Positions 1 through 10,574 of a stretch of DNA of 64,000 nt are shown one piece after another. Source of the DNA: Mucilaginibacter sp. 14171R-50 (GTDB taxonomy: Bacteria > Bacteroidota > Bacteroidia > Sphingobacteriales > Sphingobacteriaceae); NCBI RefSeq assembly GCF_010093045.1, contig NZ_CP048115.1:2294001-2358000 (forward strand). Reading direction: 5' to 3'. The first letter of the stretch is position 1. Every line of letters begins with the position of its first letter. A program made the position numbers and the translations under genes. The notes beneath the pieces are model-generated. The model was not told where the DNA came from, did no database searches, and saw nothing but the letters and a program-made list of their open reading frames with translations.

Positions 1-70
1 AAAGTTCCAGCGGTCAATAGGAAATATTCCGGATATGCTCATGGTGCAAAGTTACGATAATATTAAAAAA

Positions 71-137
71 CTGATAAATATCAGATTCTTCACTGATATC
101 TTCCCGGTCAAAGGTACACAAAGGCGGGGTATCTTTG
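71..137 (+). promoter_or_regulatory. CRP/FNR-type operator plus -7 box, operon promoter
   Basis: A perfect palindrome CTGATAAATATCAG lies at 71-84, with core TGAT-N4-ATCA at 72-83, the classical half-site layout of CRP/FNR-family regulators. A Bacteroidota -7 box, TATCTTTG, lies at 130-137, 58 bp downstream of the first operator base. No TTTG -33 element is present about 18 bp before the -7 box, which fits an activator-dependent promoter. The same operator/box spacing recurs at three other promoters in the first 16 kb. Transcription should start near 141 and run into the methyltransferase-like genes and probably the whole + strand operon. Confidence 0.7.
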
Positions 138-230
138 CATGTGATCAACGCTTACCCATATTCTCCCTTCCCGCCTGAGCCGGAAGCCAGTCAAACAAGC
201 ATCATCGTACCTTTTAAAAAAATCAACCCC

Positions 231-806
231 ATGGATTGTTTCTTTCGCAATGACGCGGAGTTCGACTGGCTATATCCCGAACATTTTCAACTGATGTCCC
301 AAAAGCAATGGACGCCTATTGCCATCGCAAAAAAAGCAGCCGAATATTTAGCTGTTAGTGGGGCTAAGATCCTGGATATCGGCAGCGGTATCGGGAAATT
401 CTGCCTGACGGCGGCGCATCATAACCCGGATTCGCATTATTTCGGGGTTGAGCAGCGGCATGAGCTGGTGCATTATGCCAAAACTGCCAAAAGGTATCTC
501 GGACTGGAGAACGCCAGTTTTATCCACGCCAATTTTACGCAGCTCAATTTCAGCGAATTTGATCATTTCTATTTTTATAATTCTTTCTATGAAAATATAG
601 ACCAGAAAAATGCCATTGACGATACGATTGAAACGTCCTATAGCCTTTATGATTATTATACGCAGTATTTACATTCTGTACTCAAAATGAAACCACCCGG
701 CACCAGGGTGGTCACTTACCAGAGTCTCGGTGAAGAAATACCGGATGACTTTAAGCTGGCCGATTTGTCGTTCGATACCTTGCTCCGGCTGTGGATCAAG
801 GAATAA
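231..806 (+). CDS. SAM-dependent methyltransferase-like protein, first of a tandem pair
   Basis: Class I methyltransferase-like fold. A glycine-rich motif I, ILDIGSGIGKFC, is followed by an acidic end-of-strand-2 motif (FGVEQR) and a motif-IV-like block, DHFYFYNSFYEN. I cannot name the substrate. The frame is open from a TTG at 135, but that codon lies inside the -7 box at 130-137, so it cannot be the start. ATG 231 gives 191 residues and begins where similarity to the next gene starts; GTG 141 is an alternative. It sits at the head of the operon and directly abuts its sister gene (stop at 804-806, ATG at 807). Both motif I and the acidic residue are intact, so it is probably active, but its function is inferred from the fold only. 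Confidence 0.8.
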   Translation: MDCFFRNDAEFDWLYPEHFQLMSQKQWTPIAIAKKAAEYLAVSGAKILDIGSGIGKFCLTAAHHNPDSHYFGVEQRHELVHYAKTAKRYLGLENASFIHANFTQLNFSEFDHFYFYNSFYENIDQKNAIDDTIETSYSLYDYYTQYLHSVLKMKPPGTRVVTYQSLGEEIPDDFKLADLSFDTLLRLWIKE

Positions 807-1451
807 ATGAACTTTTTTAATCTTAAAACCTATTTCAAATTTAACACACTGTTAGCAATGTATAGTGATACTTTAAATATTTCCTACTTCCGAAAGGACG
901 CCGCTTTTGACACTTTATACCCCCCGCATATCCGTGAACTGTCGCAGATGCACTGGACCGCGCTGGATATTGCACTGGAGGCCAGTAATTTCCTGGCTAA
1001 AACGGGCGGTCGTGTGCTGGATATTGGCAGCGGGGTCGGTAAATTCTGCATCGCGGCGGGGGTGTATCATCCCGCCACCGAGTTTTTTGGAATTGAACAG
1101 CGCAAAGAATTGTTCAATCACGCCAAAACTGCCCAGGAAGAGGTCGGGGTGGAGAATGTCCATTTTACTTATGGCAACCTGACCGAGCTGAACTATGACA
1201 ATTATGACCACTTTTATTTTTACAATTCCTTTTATGAGAATATAGAGCCCGGCAGCCGGATAGACTATTCGGTACGGACTTCCTTTGAGCTTTACAATCA
1301 TTATACGGAGTTCATCCATGATATGCTGAGCAGCCGTCCGGCAGGAACCAGGCTGGTCACTTTTCATGCGCCGGATAAACAAATACCGGCAAGTTATCAA
1401 TTAGTAGACAATTCATACAGCAGGGTCCTGAAAATGTGGGTAAAGGAATAG
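807..1451 (+). CDS. SAM-dependent methyltransferase-like protein, second of a tandem pair
   Basis: Close paralogue of the preceding gene along its whole length: shared motif I VLDIGSGVGKFC, shared FGIEQRKEL, and an identical block DHFYFYNSFYEN. The 214-residue reading starts at ATG 807, right after the upstream stop (TAAATG arrangement), suggesting coupled translation. An internal ATG at 858 (residue 18) marks where alignment with the sister begins and is a plausible alternative start. The pair looks like a recent local duplication that has diverged. Two such proteins in one operon may methylate successive sites, or form a heterodimer with one catalytic partner. The substrate is unknown. Confidence 0.8.
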   Translation: MNFFNLKTYFKFNTLLAMYSDTLNISYFRKDAAFDTLYPPHIRELSQMHWTALDIALEASNFLAKTGGRVLDIGSGVGKFCIAAGVYHPATEFFGIEQRKELFNHAKTAQEEVGVENVHFTYGNLTELNYDNYDHFYFYNSFYENIEPGSRIDYSVRTSFELYNHYTEFIHDMLSSRPAGTRLVTFHAPDKQIPASYQLVDNSYSRVLKMWVKE

Positions 1452-1540
1452 GGAGCGGGCTTCAGGCCCCTGCTATATGAATTAAAAAAAGAGAATTAAA
1501 AACCAACTAAAAACGACCCGGTATGAACAAACGCATTTAA

Positions 1541-1951
1541 ATGGAAAAGACACCGAAATCGTGGGCGATGCTTCATGCCAAATGTCCGCGCTGCAGGCGG
1601 GGAAAGATGTTTGAAGGCGGCATGTATAGTTTTGGCTCGAACCGGATCAACATCCATTGCCCAAGCTGTAAGATGATCTTTGAAATTGAACCGGGCTATT
1701 TTTATGCCGCGATGTATGTAAGTTATGCCCTGAGTATTATGGAGGGCGGAATGGTATGTTACCTGACTTACCTCATCACGGGGAACACCGATTCACCCTG
1801 GCTTTACACCTCGGCGATTATGATCGGCCTTTTTGGTTTGTCACCGGTCAATTTCCGGTATTCCAGGGTGTTCCTGTTGTATTGGCTTTCCCCGAAGGTA
1901 CACTACCACCCGGAACTGGATATACCGGCAGCGACGACAGGAAAGCCCTGA
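1541..1951 (+). CDS. DUF983 family zinc-ribbon membrane protein
   Basis: 136 residues. The N-terminal half has two CxxC pairs (CPRC near residue 15 and CPSC near 40), a likely zinc ribbon. Two hydrophobic membrane segments follow, around residues 55-80 and 87-112. This is the layout of DUF983, a family of unknown function common in Bacteroidota and Alphaproteobacteria. It lies 89 bp after the methyltransferase-like pair and 28 bp before the oxoamine synthase, so it is probably part of the operon. Its place ahead of lipid-type enzymes fits a membrane-associated accessory role, but that is inference. Confidence 0.8.
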   Translation: MEKTPKSWAMLHAKCPRCRRGKMFEGGMYSFGSNRINIHCPSCKMIFEIEPGYFYAAMYVSYALSIMEGGMVCYLTYLITGNTDSPWLYTSAIMIGLFGLSPVNFRYSRVFLLYWLSPKVHYHPELDIPAATTGKP

Positions 1952-1979
1952 AGAGAATTACCAATTTGAAACCGATTAA

Positions 1980-3257
1980 ATGAATTTATTAGAAAAAGCT
2001 TTGACAAAATTAGGACCTCTTGGTGCGCATGCTTACTATGCCCACGGATACTTTGCCTACCCAAGGCTGGAAGGAGAGCTGGGTAGCCATATGATGTTTA
2101 ATGGCAAAGAGAAATTAGTATGGAGTTTGAATAACTACCTTGGGTTAGCGAATTGCCCGGTTGTGAGAAAAGCCGACGAAGAGGGTGTGAAGCAATACGG
2201 TTTGGCGTACCCGATGGGTGCGAGAATGATGACCGGTAATTCCATGCTGCATGAATTGCTGGAAAAGAAGCTGTCCGCATTTGTCAGCAAACAAGATACC
2301 TTCCTGCTCAATTATGGCTACCAGGGAATGCTGTCCATTATTGACAGCCTGGTTGACCGGCATGACGTGATCGTTTATGATTCGGAGTCACATGCCTGCA
2401 TCATTGACGGCTGCCGGCTGCACGCGGGCAAGCGGTTCGTATTCAAGCATAACGATATGGCTGATTTTGAAAAACAGCTTGACCGGGCGGAAAGACTTAC
2501 AGCGGTCAGCAATGGCGGCATACTGGTCATTACCGAGGGCGTTTTCGGGATGCGCGGCGATATGGGCAAACTCAAAGAGATCGCCCTCCTCAAAAAGACA
2601 CATAATTTCACGCTGCTGGTTGATGACGCGCACGGCATCGGGGTAATGGGTCCTACGGGTGCCGGCACCGGGGAACACCAGGGCGTTCAGGATTCTATCG
2701 ACCTTTATTTCGGAACATTTGCCAAATCCTTTGCAGCTATCGGTGCTTTTGTATCCGGTAAAAAGGAGATCATCCAATATCTCCGGTACAACATGCGTTC
2801 GCAGATCTACGCCAAGTCCTTACCGATGCCGGTTGTCTTTGGATTGCACCAGCGCCTGCAGCTGATACAGAGCAACCCTGAATTACGGACAAAGCTATGG
2901 GCGGTCACGAAAGCCCTGCAGGCAGGTTTAAGGGGAGCGGGCCTGGATATCGGGAACACGGAATCCCCGGTGACCCCTGTCTACCTCAGCGGCTCGATCA
3001 ATCAGGCGACCAGGCTGGTCGAGGACCTGCGCGAAAATCATCATATATTCTGTTCCATGGTCGTTTATCCCGTTATTCCGCAGGGTATCATTATCCTGCG
3101 GCTGATCCCGACGGCTATCCATACCCCTGATCATGTTCAGCAGACGATCGCTGCCTTTAAGGTCATAAAGAAGAACCTGAGCGACGGCACCTATGACGCG
3201 CATGAAAAACCGTCTTACGCGGCGGATCAAATTTTATCCAGCAATTTATGGCAATAA
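1980..3257 (+). CDS. alpha-oxoamine synthase (PLP-dependent acyl-CoA:amino acid condensing enzyme)
   Basis: 425-residue fold-type I PLP enzyme of the family containing serine palmitoyltransferase, 2-amino-3-ketobutyrate CoA ligase, ALA synthase and AONS. Visible hallmarks are NNYLGLA near residue 51, the cofactor-stacking His138 in ESHACIIDG, the PLP-binding DDAH at 215-218 and the Schiff-base Lys249 in GTFAKSFA. These enzymes condense an amino acid with an acyl thioester and release CO2. This is the Bacteroidota branch with the YPMGARMMTGN segment rather than the canonical SPT signature [12 protein letters not shown], so its amino acid and acyl substrates are open (glycine, serine or cysteate are possible). 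The last 10 nt overlap the PEP carboxykinase start, so translation is probably coupled. Confidence 0.88.
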   Translation: MNLLEKALTKLGPLGAHAYYAHGYFAYPRLEGELGSHMMFNGKEKLVWSLNNYLGLANCPVVRKADEEGVKQYGLAYPMGARMMTGNSMLHELLEKKLSAFVSKQDTFLLNYGYQGMLSIIDSLVDRHDVIVYDSESHACIIDGCRLHAGKRFVFKHNDMADFEKQLDRAERLTAVSNGGILVITEGVFGMRGDMGKLKEIALLKKTHNFTLLVDDAHGIGVMGPTGAGTGEHQGVQDSIDLYFGTFAKSFAAIGAFVSGKKEIIQYLRYNMRSQIYAKSLPMPVVFGLHQRLQLIQSNPELRTKLWAVTKALQAGLRGAGLDIGNTESPVTPVYLSGSINQATRLVEDLRENHHIFCSMVVYPVIPQGIIILRLIPTAIHTPDHVQQTIAAFKVIKKNLSDGTYDAHEKPSYAADQILSSNLWQ

Positions 3258-4861
3258 CTTCAAAATTTTCTTTAAGCTATCTGGGTTTAAAGAATCCTGA
3301 TATTTACAGGAACCTTAAGGTTTCAGAACTGGTGAGGCACACGCTTGCCGCCAAGCAAGGGTTCATCGCAGACACCGGTGCGTTGATGTGTGATACCGGG
3401 GTATTTACCGGCCGGACGCCAAAAGATAAGTTTATCGTCAATGACGAGGTATCCGAATACCTGGTTTGGTGGGGCGAGGTCAACCAGCCATTTTCAAAGA
3501 CCGGATTTGATCAGTTATACCAGAAGATGCTGGCTTACCTGGAAGATAAAACACTTTATGTGAACGATGGCTACGCCTGCGCGGCCGAAGCTTACCGCCT
3601 TAATTTAAGGGTCATTACCGAATTCCCCTGGCAGGCCCTGTTCGCCAACAACCTGTTTTTGAGGTTAACTGAGGCCGAGCTGACTGATTTTAAGGAAGAC
3701 TGGCTGGTCCTGTCAGCGCCCGGTTTTTTTGCAGTCCCGCAGAAGGACGGCACCAATTCCGCGAATTTCACCATCATCAATTTTGCCAAAAAGGTCATTT
3801 TGATTGGTGGTACCGCTTACACCGGTGAGATCAAGAAAGGCGTATTTACGGTACTGAATTACCTGCTGCCACAGAAAAAAGTGCTGCCTATGCATTGCAG
3901 CGCGAATATTGGCAAGGACGGGGACACGGCGATCTACTTCGGATTGTCCGGCACTGGGAAAACGACGCTATCCGCTGATGCGGAGCGGCAGCTGATCGGA
4001 GACGATGAGCATGGCTGGGATGACACGCAGGTATTCAATATTGAAGGGGGCTGTTATGCCAAGTGTGTTAACCTGACCAGGGCAAAGGAACCGCAGATCT
4101 TCCGGGCGATCAAATACGGTACCGTGCTGGAAAACACCTGCTTTTTCCCTGACAGCAACCAGGTCAATTTCGCTGACACTTCAGAGACGGAAAACACCAG
4201 GGCGGCTTATCCGATCCATAACATGGAGAATATCGCGGAACCGTCCATCGGGAAGAGCCCAAAGAACATTTTTTTTCTGACGGCGGATGCTTTTGGCGTA
4301 CTGCCGCCGATATCGCGGCTGACCATAGACCAGGCCATGTATCATTTCATCTCCGGCTATACGGCCAAGGTGGCCGGAACAGAGGCCGGTATCACGGAGC
4401 CAACAACAACTTTTTCTGCCTGCTTTGGCAAGCCTTTCTTACCGCTTCACCCGATGAGCTATGCGCTGATGCTGGGCGAAAAGCTGAAGAAAGAGCCGGT
4501 CAGCGTCTGGCTCGTCAATACCGGCTGGACGGGCGGAAGCTATGGATTTGGCGAGCGTATTGCGCTGACGCATACCCGTGCGCTGATCGCCGCGGCACTG
4601 GCCGGCGAGCTGGAAGGAGTGGAATATGCCAGGGACCGCACCTTCAACTTATCCGTGCCAAAAAGCTGCCCCGGCGTTCCAGCAGAACTGCTGAACCCGG
4701 AAAGCCAGTGGGCTGATGCTTACCAGTACCAGCTGACGGCCAAAAAGCTGGCGGCCGCTTTTATCAAGAACTTTAAACAGTACAAGGATTACGCTACGGA
4801 AGCGATCCTGCAGGCCGGCCCGCAGATCAGGACCGTACATGATATCCCGTCCATCAAATAA
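3248..4861 (+). CDS. pckA: phosphoenolpyruvate carboxykinase (ATP)
   Basis: 537 residues, close to the 540 of the E. coli enzyme. It interconverts oxaloacetate + ATP and PEP + CO2 + ADP in the cytosol. The kinase P-loop GLSGTGKTT spans residues 232-240 and the metal-binding GDDEHGW spans 251-257; the substrate loop FTGRTPKDK near residue 55 is also present, so all catalytic signatures look intact. The ATG lies inside the last codons of the oxoamine synthase gene (10-nt overlap) and gcvH follows 15 bp later. Such a location, inside a glycine cleavage/lipid-type operon, is unusual. Under low oxygen the reaction may run toward PEP carboxylation and ATP gain; that direction is inferred from context. 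Confidence 0.95.
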   Translation: MAITSKFSLSYLGLKNPDIYRNLKVSELVRHTLAAKQGFIADTGALMCDTGVFTGRTPKDKFIVNDEVSEYLVWWGEVNQPFSKTGFDQLYQKMLAYLEDKTLYVNDGYACAAEAYRLNLRVITEFPWQALFANNLFLRLTEAELTDFKEDWLVLSAPGFFAVPQKDGTNSANFTIINFAKKVILIGGTAYTGEIKKGVFTVLNYLLPQKKVLPMHCSANIGKDGDTAIYFGLSGTGKTTLSADAERQLIGDDEHGWDDTQVFNIEGGCYAKCVNLTRAKEPQIFRAIKYGTVLENTCFFPDSNQVNFADTSETENTRAAYPIHNMENIAEPSIGKSPKNIFFLTADAFGVLPPISRLTIDQAMYHFISGYTAKVAGTEAGITEPTTTFSACFGKPFLPLHPMSYALMLGEKLKKEPVSVWLVNTGWTGGSYGFGERIALTHTRALIAAALAGELEGVEYARDRTFNLSVPKSCPGVPAELLNPESQWADAYQYQLTAKKLAAAFIKNFKQYKDYATEAILQAGPQIRTVHDIPSIK

Positions 4862-4876
4862 ATTAAATCAAAAAAA

Positions 4877-5254
4877 ATGAATTTTCCATCAAATCTAATG
4901 TACACCAAGGACCATGAATGGATCAGTTTTGAGAACCAGTATGCTTTAATAGGCATCACAGATTTTGCTCAAAACGAATTGGGCGACATTGTTTACCTCG
5001 ATATACCCAGCCTGAATAAGATCATTTTGAAAGAAGGGGTTTTTGGTACGGTAGAAGCTGTGAAAACGGTTTCCGACCTCTTTATGCCCGTAACCGGGAA
5101 GATCATAGAGGTCAACCCTTCAATCGATAAATCGCCTGAACTGATCAACCAGGAGCCTTACGCCACCTGGCTGGTTAAAGTTTTGCTGACAGCTGATGAT
5201 AATAAAAAATCATTACTGACAGCCGATGAATACAAGGAACTAATCGGCAAATAA
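4877..5254 (+). CDS. gcvH: glycine cleavage system H protein
   Basis: 125-residue lipoyl-carrier protein that shuttles the aminomethyl group of glycine between P, T and L proteins. The lipoylation site is intact: Lys63 in GTVEAVKTVSDL, followed by the typical MPVTGKIIEVN. The N-terminal YTKDHEW block is also canonical. It is placed directly before gcvT (21 bp) and gcvP, giving an H-T-P order. A second, degenerate H-like protein is encoded at 12550-12963 and is useful as a comparison. Confidence 0.95.
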   Translation: MNFPSNLMYTKDHEWISFENQYALIGITDFAQNELGDIVYLDIPSLNKIILKEGVFGTVEAVKTVSDLFMPVTGKIIEVNPSIDKSPELINQEPYATWLVKVLLTADDNKKSLLTADEYKELIGK

Positions 5255-5275
5255 GGCCGATAAAAAACAAAGAAA

Positions 5276-6382
5276 ATGAAAGAATCTGTTTTAACACCCG
5301 TTCATCAGCAATTAGGCGCAAAAATGGCCCCTTTTGCCGGATATAATATGCCTATTCAATATCCCGCTGGTATCAACGCCGAACACGATACGGTTAGAAA
5401 CGAGGTTGGCGTATTCGATGTCTCCCATATGGGTGAGTTTATCATCCGGGGCACCCATGCTTTGGAACTTATCCAAAGACTGACAACAAATGACGCCTCC
5501 GGTTTATCTATAGGGCAGGTGCAATACTCCTGTCTGACCAACGAAAGGGGCGGTATAATTGACGACATATTGGTTTACCGATTAGATGAGGAACAATACA
5601 TGCTGGTGGTCAACGCGTCGAACATTGAAAAAGACTGGAACTGGATCGTTGAAAACAATTTTAACCATGCTGAGTTGAAAAACACGTCGGAAATTACGGC
5701 GCTGTTATCCGTACAGGGGCCGTATGCGATAGAAACCCTGCAAAAATTAACTTCCGTTTCACTTAAAGATATTACCTACTATCATTTCAAGATCGGCATG
5801 ATGTATGGCATTCCGGATGTGATCATTTCCAATACCGGATATACCGGGGCGGGCGGTTTTGAGATCTACCTGACAAAGAATTTAGCAGTAGAACTGTGGA
5901 ACGCAATTTTTGCAGCGGGCCGGAATTTCCGCATCAGGCCGATAGGGTTAGGCGCGCGGGATACGCTAAGGCTGGAAATGGGCTATTGTCTTTACGGGAA
6001 CGATATTGACGATATGACCACGCCTTATGAGGCAGGCCTGGGCTGGGTCACGAAGTTCGGTAAGGATTTTACTGGCTGGCGTATTTTGCAGGAACAAAAA
6101 AATAAAGGCACGAAATTAACTTTAGTCGGCATCATGATGGAAGGTAAGGGCATCCCCAGGCATGGTTACCGCATCATGAACAGTAAACAGGAACCCGTTG
6201 GGATCATTACGTCAGGGACACAATCACCGACATTGAAAACCGGCATAGCTTTAGGGTATGTTGATATTGAGCTGAAAGCACCGGGAACGCCGCTGCTGAT
6301 AGAGATCCGAAACCAGTTTTACGAAGCAAAAGTCTGCAGGCTGCCCTTTGTACCAAGTAAAGTTAAAAAAGAAACCAGATGA
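5276..6382 (+). CDS. gcvT: glycine cleavage system T protein (aminomethyltransferase)
   Basis: 368 residues, usual length. It transfers the methylene group from aminomethyl-lipoyl H protein to tetrahydrofolate, releasing ammonia. Recognised by FDVSHMGEF near residue 48, the folate-domain block TTNDASGLSIGQVQYS, the NTGYTGAGGFEIY segment, and the C-terminal GITSGTQSPTLKTGIALGYV-type region. The stop codon overlaps the gcvP start in an ATGA arrangement, indicating coupled translation. No lpd (L protein) gene is present in the window; L protein is normally shared with other complexes and encoded elsewhere. Confidence 0.95.
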   Translation: MKESVLTPVHQQLGAKMAPFAGYNMPIQYPAGINAEHDTVRNEVGVFDVSHMGEFIIRGTHALELIQRLTTNDASGLSIGQVQYSCLTNERGGIIDDILVYRLDEEQYMLVVNASNIEKDWNWIVENNFNHAELKNTSEITALLSVQGPYAIETLQKLTSVSLKDITYYHFKIGMMYGIPDVIISNTGYTGAGGFEIYLTKNLAVELWNAIFAAGRNFRIRPIGLGARDTLRLEMGYCLYGNDIDDMTTPYEAGLGWVTKFGKDFTGWRILQEQKNKGTKLTLVGIMMEGKGIPRHGYRIMNSKQEPVGIITSGTQSPTLKTGIALGYVDIELKAPGTPLLIEIRNQFYEAKVCRLPFVPSKVKKETR

Positions 6383-9267
6383 AATTAACGCAACAGTTCG
6401 CACACCGCCATATCGGCCCGGATGAGCAGGAAAAAAAAGCAATGCTTGAAGTGATAGGTGTTGGTTCGCTTGATGAATTGATAGATGAAACCATTCCAAG
6501 GGATATCCGTTTGAAAACCCCGCTAAATATATCCCCCGCCATCAGCGAGCATGCTTATCTTATTAAACTAAAAAAACTGGCCGCTAAAAACAAGATCTAC
6601 CGTAATTACATTGGATTAGGGTATTACAATGCGATCATGCCTGCTGTTATCCAAAGAAACGTGTTTGAAAACCCCGGCTGGTATTCGGCCTATACGCCGT
6701 ATCAGCCCGAAATCGCACAAGGCCGTTTAGAGGCCTTGTTAAATTATCAAACGGTGATCGCGGAATTAACAGGATTGCCCATTGCCAATGCCTCCCTTTT
6801 GGACGAAGCAACATCAGCAGCCGAGGCGATGCTGATGTTTTACCATGACCAGCAAAGAAGCGGCTCAGGTTCTGGCAGAAACAAATTTTTTGTTTCGGAT
6901 AAATGTTTCCCCCAAACCATCAGCGTATTAAAAACGCGATCAGAACCACTGGGGATTCAATTGGTCGTTGGTCATGTTGAAAAGTTCAAATTCGACACTT
7001 CCTTTTTTGGTGTGCTGCTGCAATACCCGGATGCTTATGGAGAGATCACCCATTACCCCGAAGTGGTTGCGCAATTAGCCCTGCTTGATATTAAACTATG
7101 TGTAGCTGCTGACCTCATGGCGCTGGTACTACTGAAGCCACCCGGCGCCTGGGGAGCAGATTGCGTGGTGGGCAATACCCAGCGTTTTGGGATGCCACTT
7201 GGTTTCGGCGGCCCGCACGCCGGTTTTTTTGCCTGCAAAGAAGATTTTAAAAGGCTGGCACCTGGAAGAATTATCGGAATTTCTAAAGACACTCATGGGC
7301 AACCCGCCTTGCGAATGGCCCTGCAGACCAGGGAACAGCACATTAAGCGGGACAAAGCGACCTCCAATATCTGCACTGCGCAGGCGCTGCCCGCTATCAT
7401 GGCCTCCATGTACGCCGTATATCATGGCGCAGCCGGATTGAATGACATTGCGCAGCGCATCCATTTAAAGACACTTACGCTTGCTGCGGGCTTAGACCGT
7501 TTAGGTTATGTGCGGAAAACAAAGATATTTTTCGATACCCTGGTATATGAGGGCAATATCATTGCCATTCGTGCCCATGCGGAAAAGAACGACATTAACT
7601 TCAGGTATATTGAAGGTTCCATGTTTTCCATTTCACTCGACGAAACCACGACGCCGGAAAACATCACGACGATATTAAATTTGCTGGCCTATGTGAACGG
7701 CCAGAAAAATGACCCTAAAAGCGTTTTCAATGCGACCCCTGTATTAACTGCCGGACTCAAAAGAAGTGCGGACTACCTTCAACAGGATGTATTCAAGCTG
7801 CATCGCAGTGAAACTGCCATGATGCGTTATATCAAACACCTCGAAAATAAAGACCTTTCATTAGTTCACAGCATGATCCCTTTAGGGTCATGTACGATGA
7901 AACTGAATGCTGCGGTGGAACTTTTACCACTTACCTGGCCTGAATTTACTGAAATGCATCCATTTGCGCCGCTTTTTCAAGCGGAAGGCTATGTGGAGCT
8001 CATCCGGGAGCTTGGGCAGGATTTATGTGAGATCACAGGTTTTGAAGGTATCAGTTTTCAGCCTAACTCTGGTGCCCAGGGTGAATATGCGGGTCTGATG
8101 GTGATCCGCGCCTATCATAAACATAATGGTGAAGCCCACCGCAACGTTACGCTGATCCCTTCTTCCGCGCACGGCACCAACCCTGCCTCGGCGGCAATGG
8201 CGGGAATGAAGATCGTTGTGGTAGCCTGTGATGATAACGGCAATATTGATTTAGGCGACCTGAAAAAGAAAGCCGAGCAGTATAAAGATAACCTGGCCTG
8301 CCTGATGATCACTTATCCGTCAACACATGGCGTCTATGAAGAAGCTGTCAGAAAAATAACAAAAATCATTCATGATATGGGGGGACAGGTCTATATGGAT
8401 GGTGCCAACATGAATGCGCAGGTGGGTTTAACAAGCCCCGGATTTATCGGCGCGGATGTCTGCCACCTCAACCTGCATAAAACTTTCGCCATACCTCACG
8501 GCGGCGGCGGTCCCGGTATGGGGCCGATTGCGGTTGCCAAACACCTGATCTCCTTTTTACCTGGCCATTTTTCTGTTGCAAAAAACGACAGCGAATACGC
8601 CATATCAGCTGTATCAGCAGCACCCTTCGGCAGCGCTTTAATATTGCTGATCTCTTACGGGTATATCAAATTGTTGGGGGCCAAAGGGCTTACGGCATCC
8701 ACAAAGGCTGCCATACTTAACGCGAATTACCTAAAAGACCGCCTGAAAGCGGACTTTAAGATATTATATACCGGTACCAAAGGCCGCTGCGCCCATGAAT
8801 TTATCATCGACTGCCAGGATTTTAAAAAAGCGGCGAATATAGAGGTCGGCGATATCGCCAAAAGACTGATGGATTATGGATTTCACGCCCCAACTGTAGG
8901 ATTTCCGGTGCATGATACCTTGATGATCGAACCAACCGAAAGTGAAAATAAACAGGAGCTGGACCGTTTTTGCGAGGCCATGCTCACGATCAGGCAGGAA
9001 ATTGACGAAGTTATATTTTACAAATATGACCAGACCGACAACGTTTTCAAAAACGCGCCGCATACGCTCAGCGATATTACTTCAGATGATTGGAAAAGAC
9101 CCTACAGCAGGGCCAAAGCGGTATTCCCGTCACCCTGGGTGAAACAGCATAAATTCTGGCCATCAGTAAACCGGATCGACAATGCCATAGGCGACAGAAA
9201 CCTGATCTGTACCTGCCCGGCAACGGCAGACTACCAGGAAGAAATTCTTAACCAAGACAAGAATTAG
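6379..9267 (+). CDS. gcvP: glycine dehydrogenase (decarboxylating), P protein
   Basis: 962 residues, a full-length fused (homodimeric type) P protein. It decarboxylates glycine using PLP and loads the aminomethyl group onto lipoyl-GcvH. The PLP lysine is Lys701 in HLNLHKTF, followed by the glycine-rich IPHGGGGPGMGP. The N-terminal half carries the typical RHIGP and IGLGYYN motifs. It starts at an ATG overlapping the gcvT stop and ends 12 bp before the serine palmitoyltransferase-like gene. The system is reversible, so with PEP carboxykinase in the same operon it could also fix CO2 into glycine; that direction is inference. Confidence 0.96.
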   Translation: MKLTQQFAHRHIGPDEQEKKAMLEVIGVGSLDELIDETIPRDIRLKTPLNISPAISEHAYLIKLKKLAAKNKIYRNYIGLGYYNAIMPAVIQRNVFENPGWYSAYTPYQPEIAQGRLEALLNYQTVIAELTGLPIANASLLDEATSAAEAMLMFYHDQQRSGSGSGRNKFFVSDKCFPQTISVLKTRSEPLGIQLVVGHVEKFKFDTSFFGVLLQYPDAYGEITHYPEVVAQLALLDIKLCVAADLMALVLLKPPGAWGADCVVGNTQRFGMPLGFGGPHAGFFACKEDFKRLAPGRIIGISKDTHGQPALRMALQTREQHIKRDKATSNICTAQALPAIMASMYAVYHGAAGLNDIAQRIHLKTLTLAAGLDRLGYVRKTKIFFDTLVYEGNIIAIRAHAEKNDINFRYIEGSMFSISLDETTTPENITTILNLLAYVNGQKNDPKSVFNATPVLTAGLKRSADYLQQDVFKLHRSETAMMRYIKHLENKDLSLVHSMIPLGSCTMKLNAAVELLPLTWPEFTEMHPFAPLFQAEGYVELIRELGQDLCEITGFEGISFQPNSGAQGEYAGLMVIRAYHKHNGEAHRNVTLIPSSAHGTNPASAAMAGMKIVVVACDDNGNIDLGDLKKKAEQYKDNLACLMITYPSTHGVYEEAVRKITKIIHDMGGQVYMDGANMNAQVGLTSPGFIGADVCHLNLHKTFAIPHGGGGPGMGPIAVAKHLISFLPGHFSVAKNDSEYAISAVSAAPFGSALILLISYGYIKLLGAKGLTASTKAAILNANYLKDRLKADFKILYTGTKGRCAHEFIIDCQDFKKAANIEVGDIAKRLMDYGFHAPTVGFPVHDTLMIEPTESENKQELDRFCEAMLTIRQEIDEVIFYKYDQTDNVFKNAPHTLSDITSDDWKRPYSRAKAVFPSPWVKQHKFWPSVNRIDNAIGDRNLICTCPATADYQEEILNQDKN

Positions 9268-10497
<1,230 letters not shown>

Positions 10498-10574
10498 GTG
10501 ATAACGTATGAAAAATGAGCAAGCAGATGGGCCTCTGCTGCAAACCGCCCTTATAAAATATAACCCCGTCAAAT

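Noticed and set aside
93..100. Second CTGATATC half-site after the first operator
   Set aside because: It lacks the partner half-site at N4 spacing and is not repeated at the other promoters.
135..230. TTG start at 135 for the first methyltransferase-like gene
   Set aside because: The TTG lies inside the -7 box TATCTTTG (130-137), so it would not be in the transcript.
915..1400. 161-codon frame on the minus strand opposite the second methyltransferase-like gene
   Set aside because: Shadow frame; the + strand protein has intact motifs and a close paralogue.
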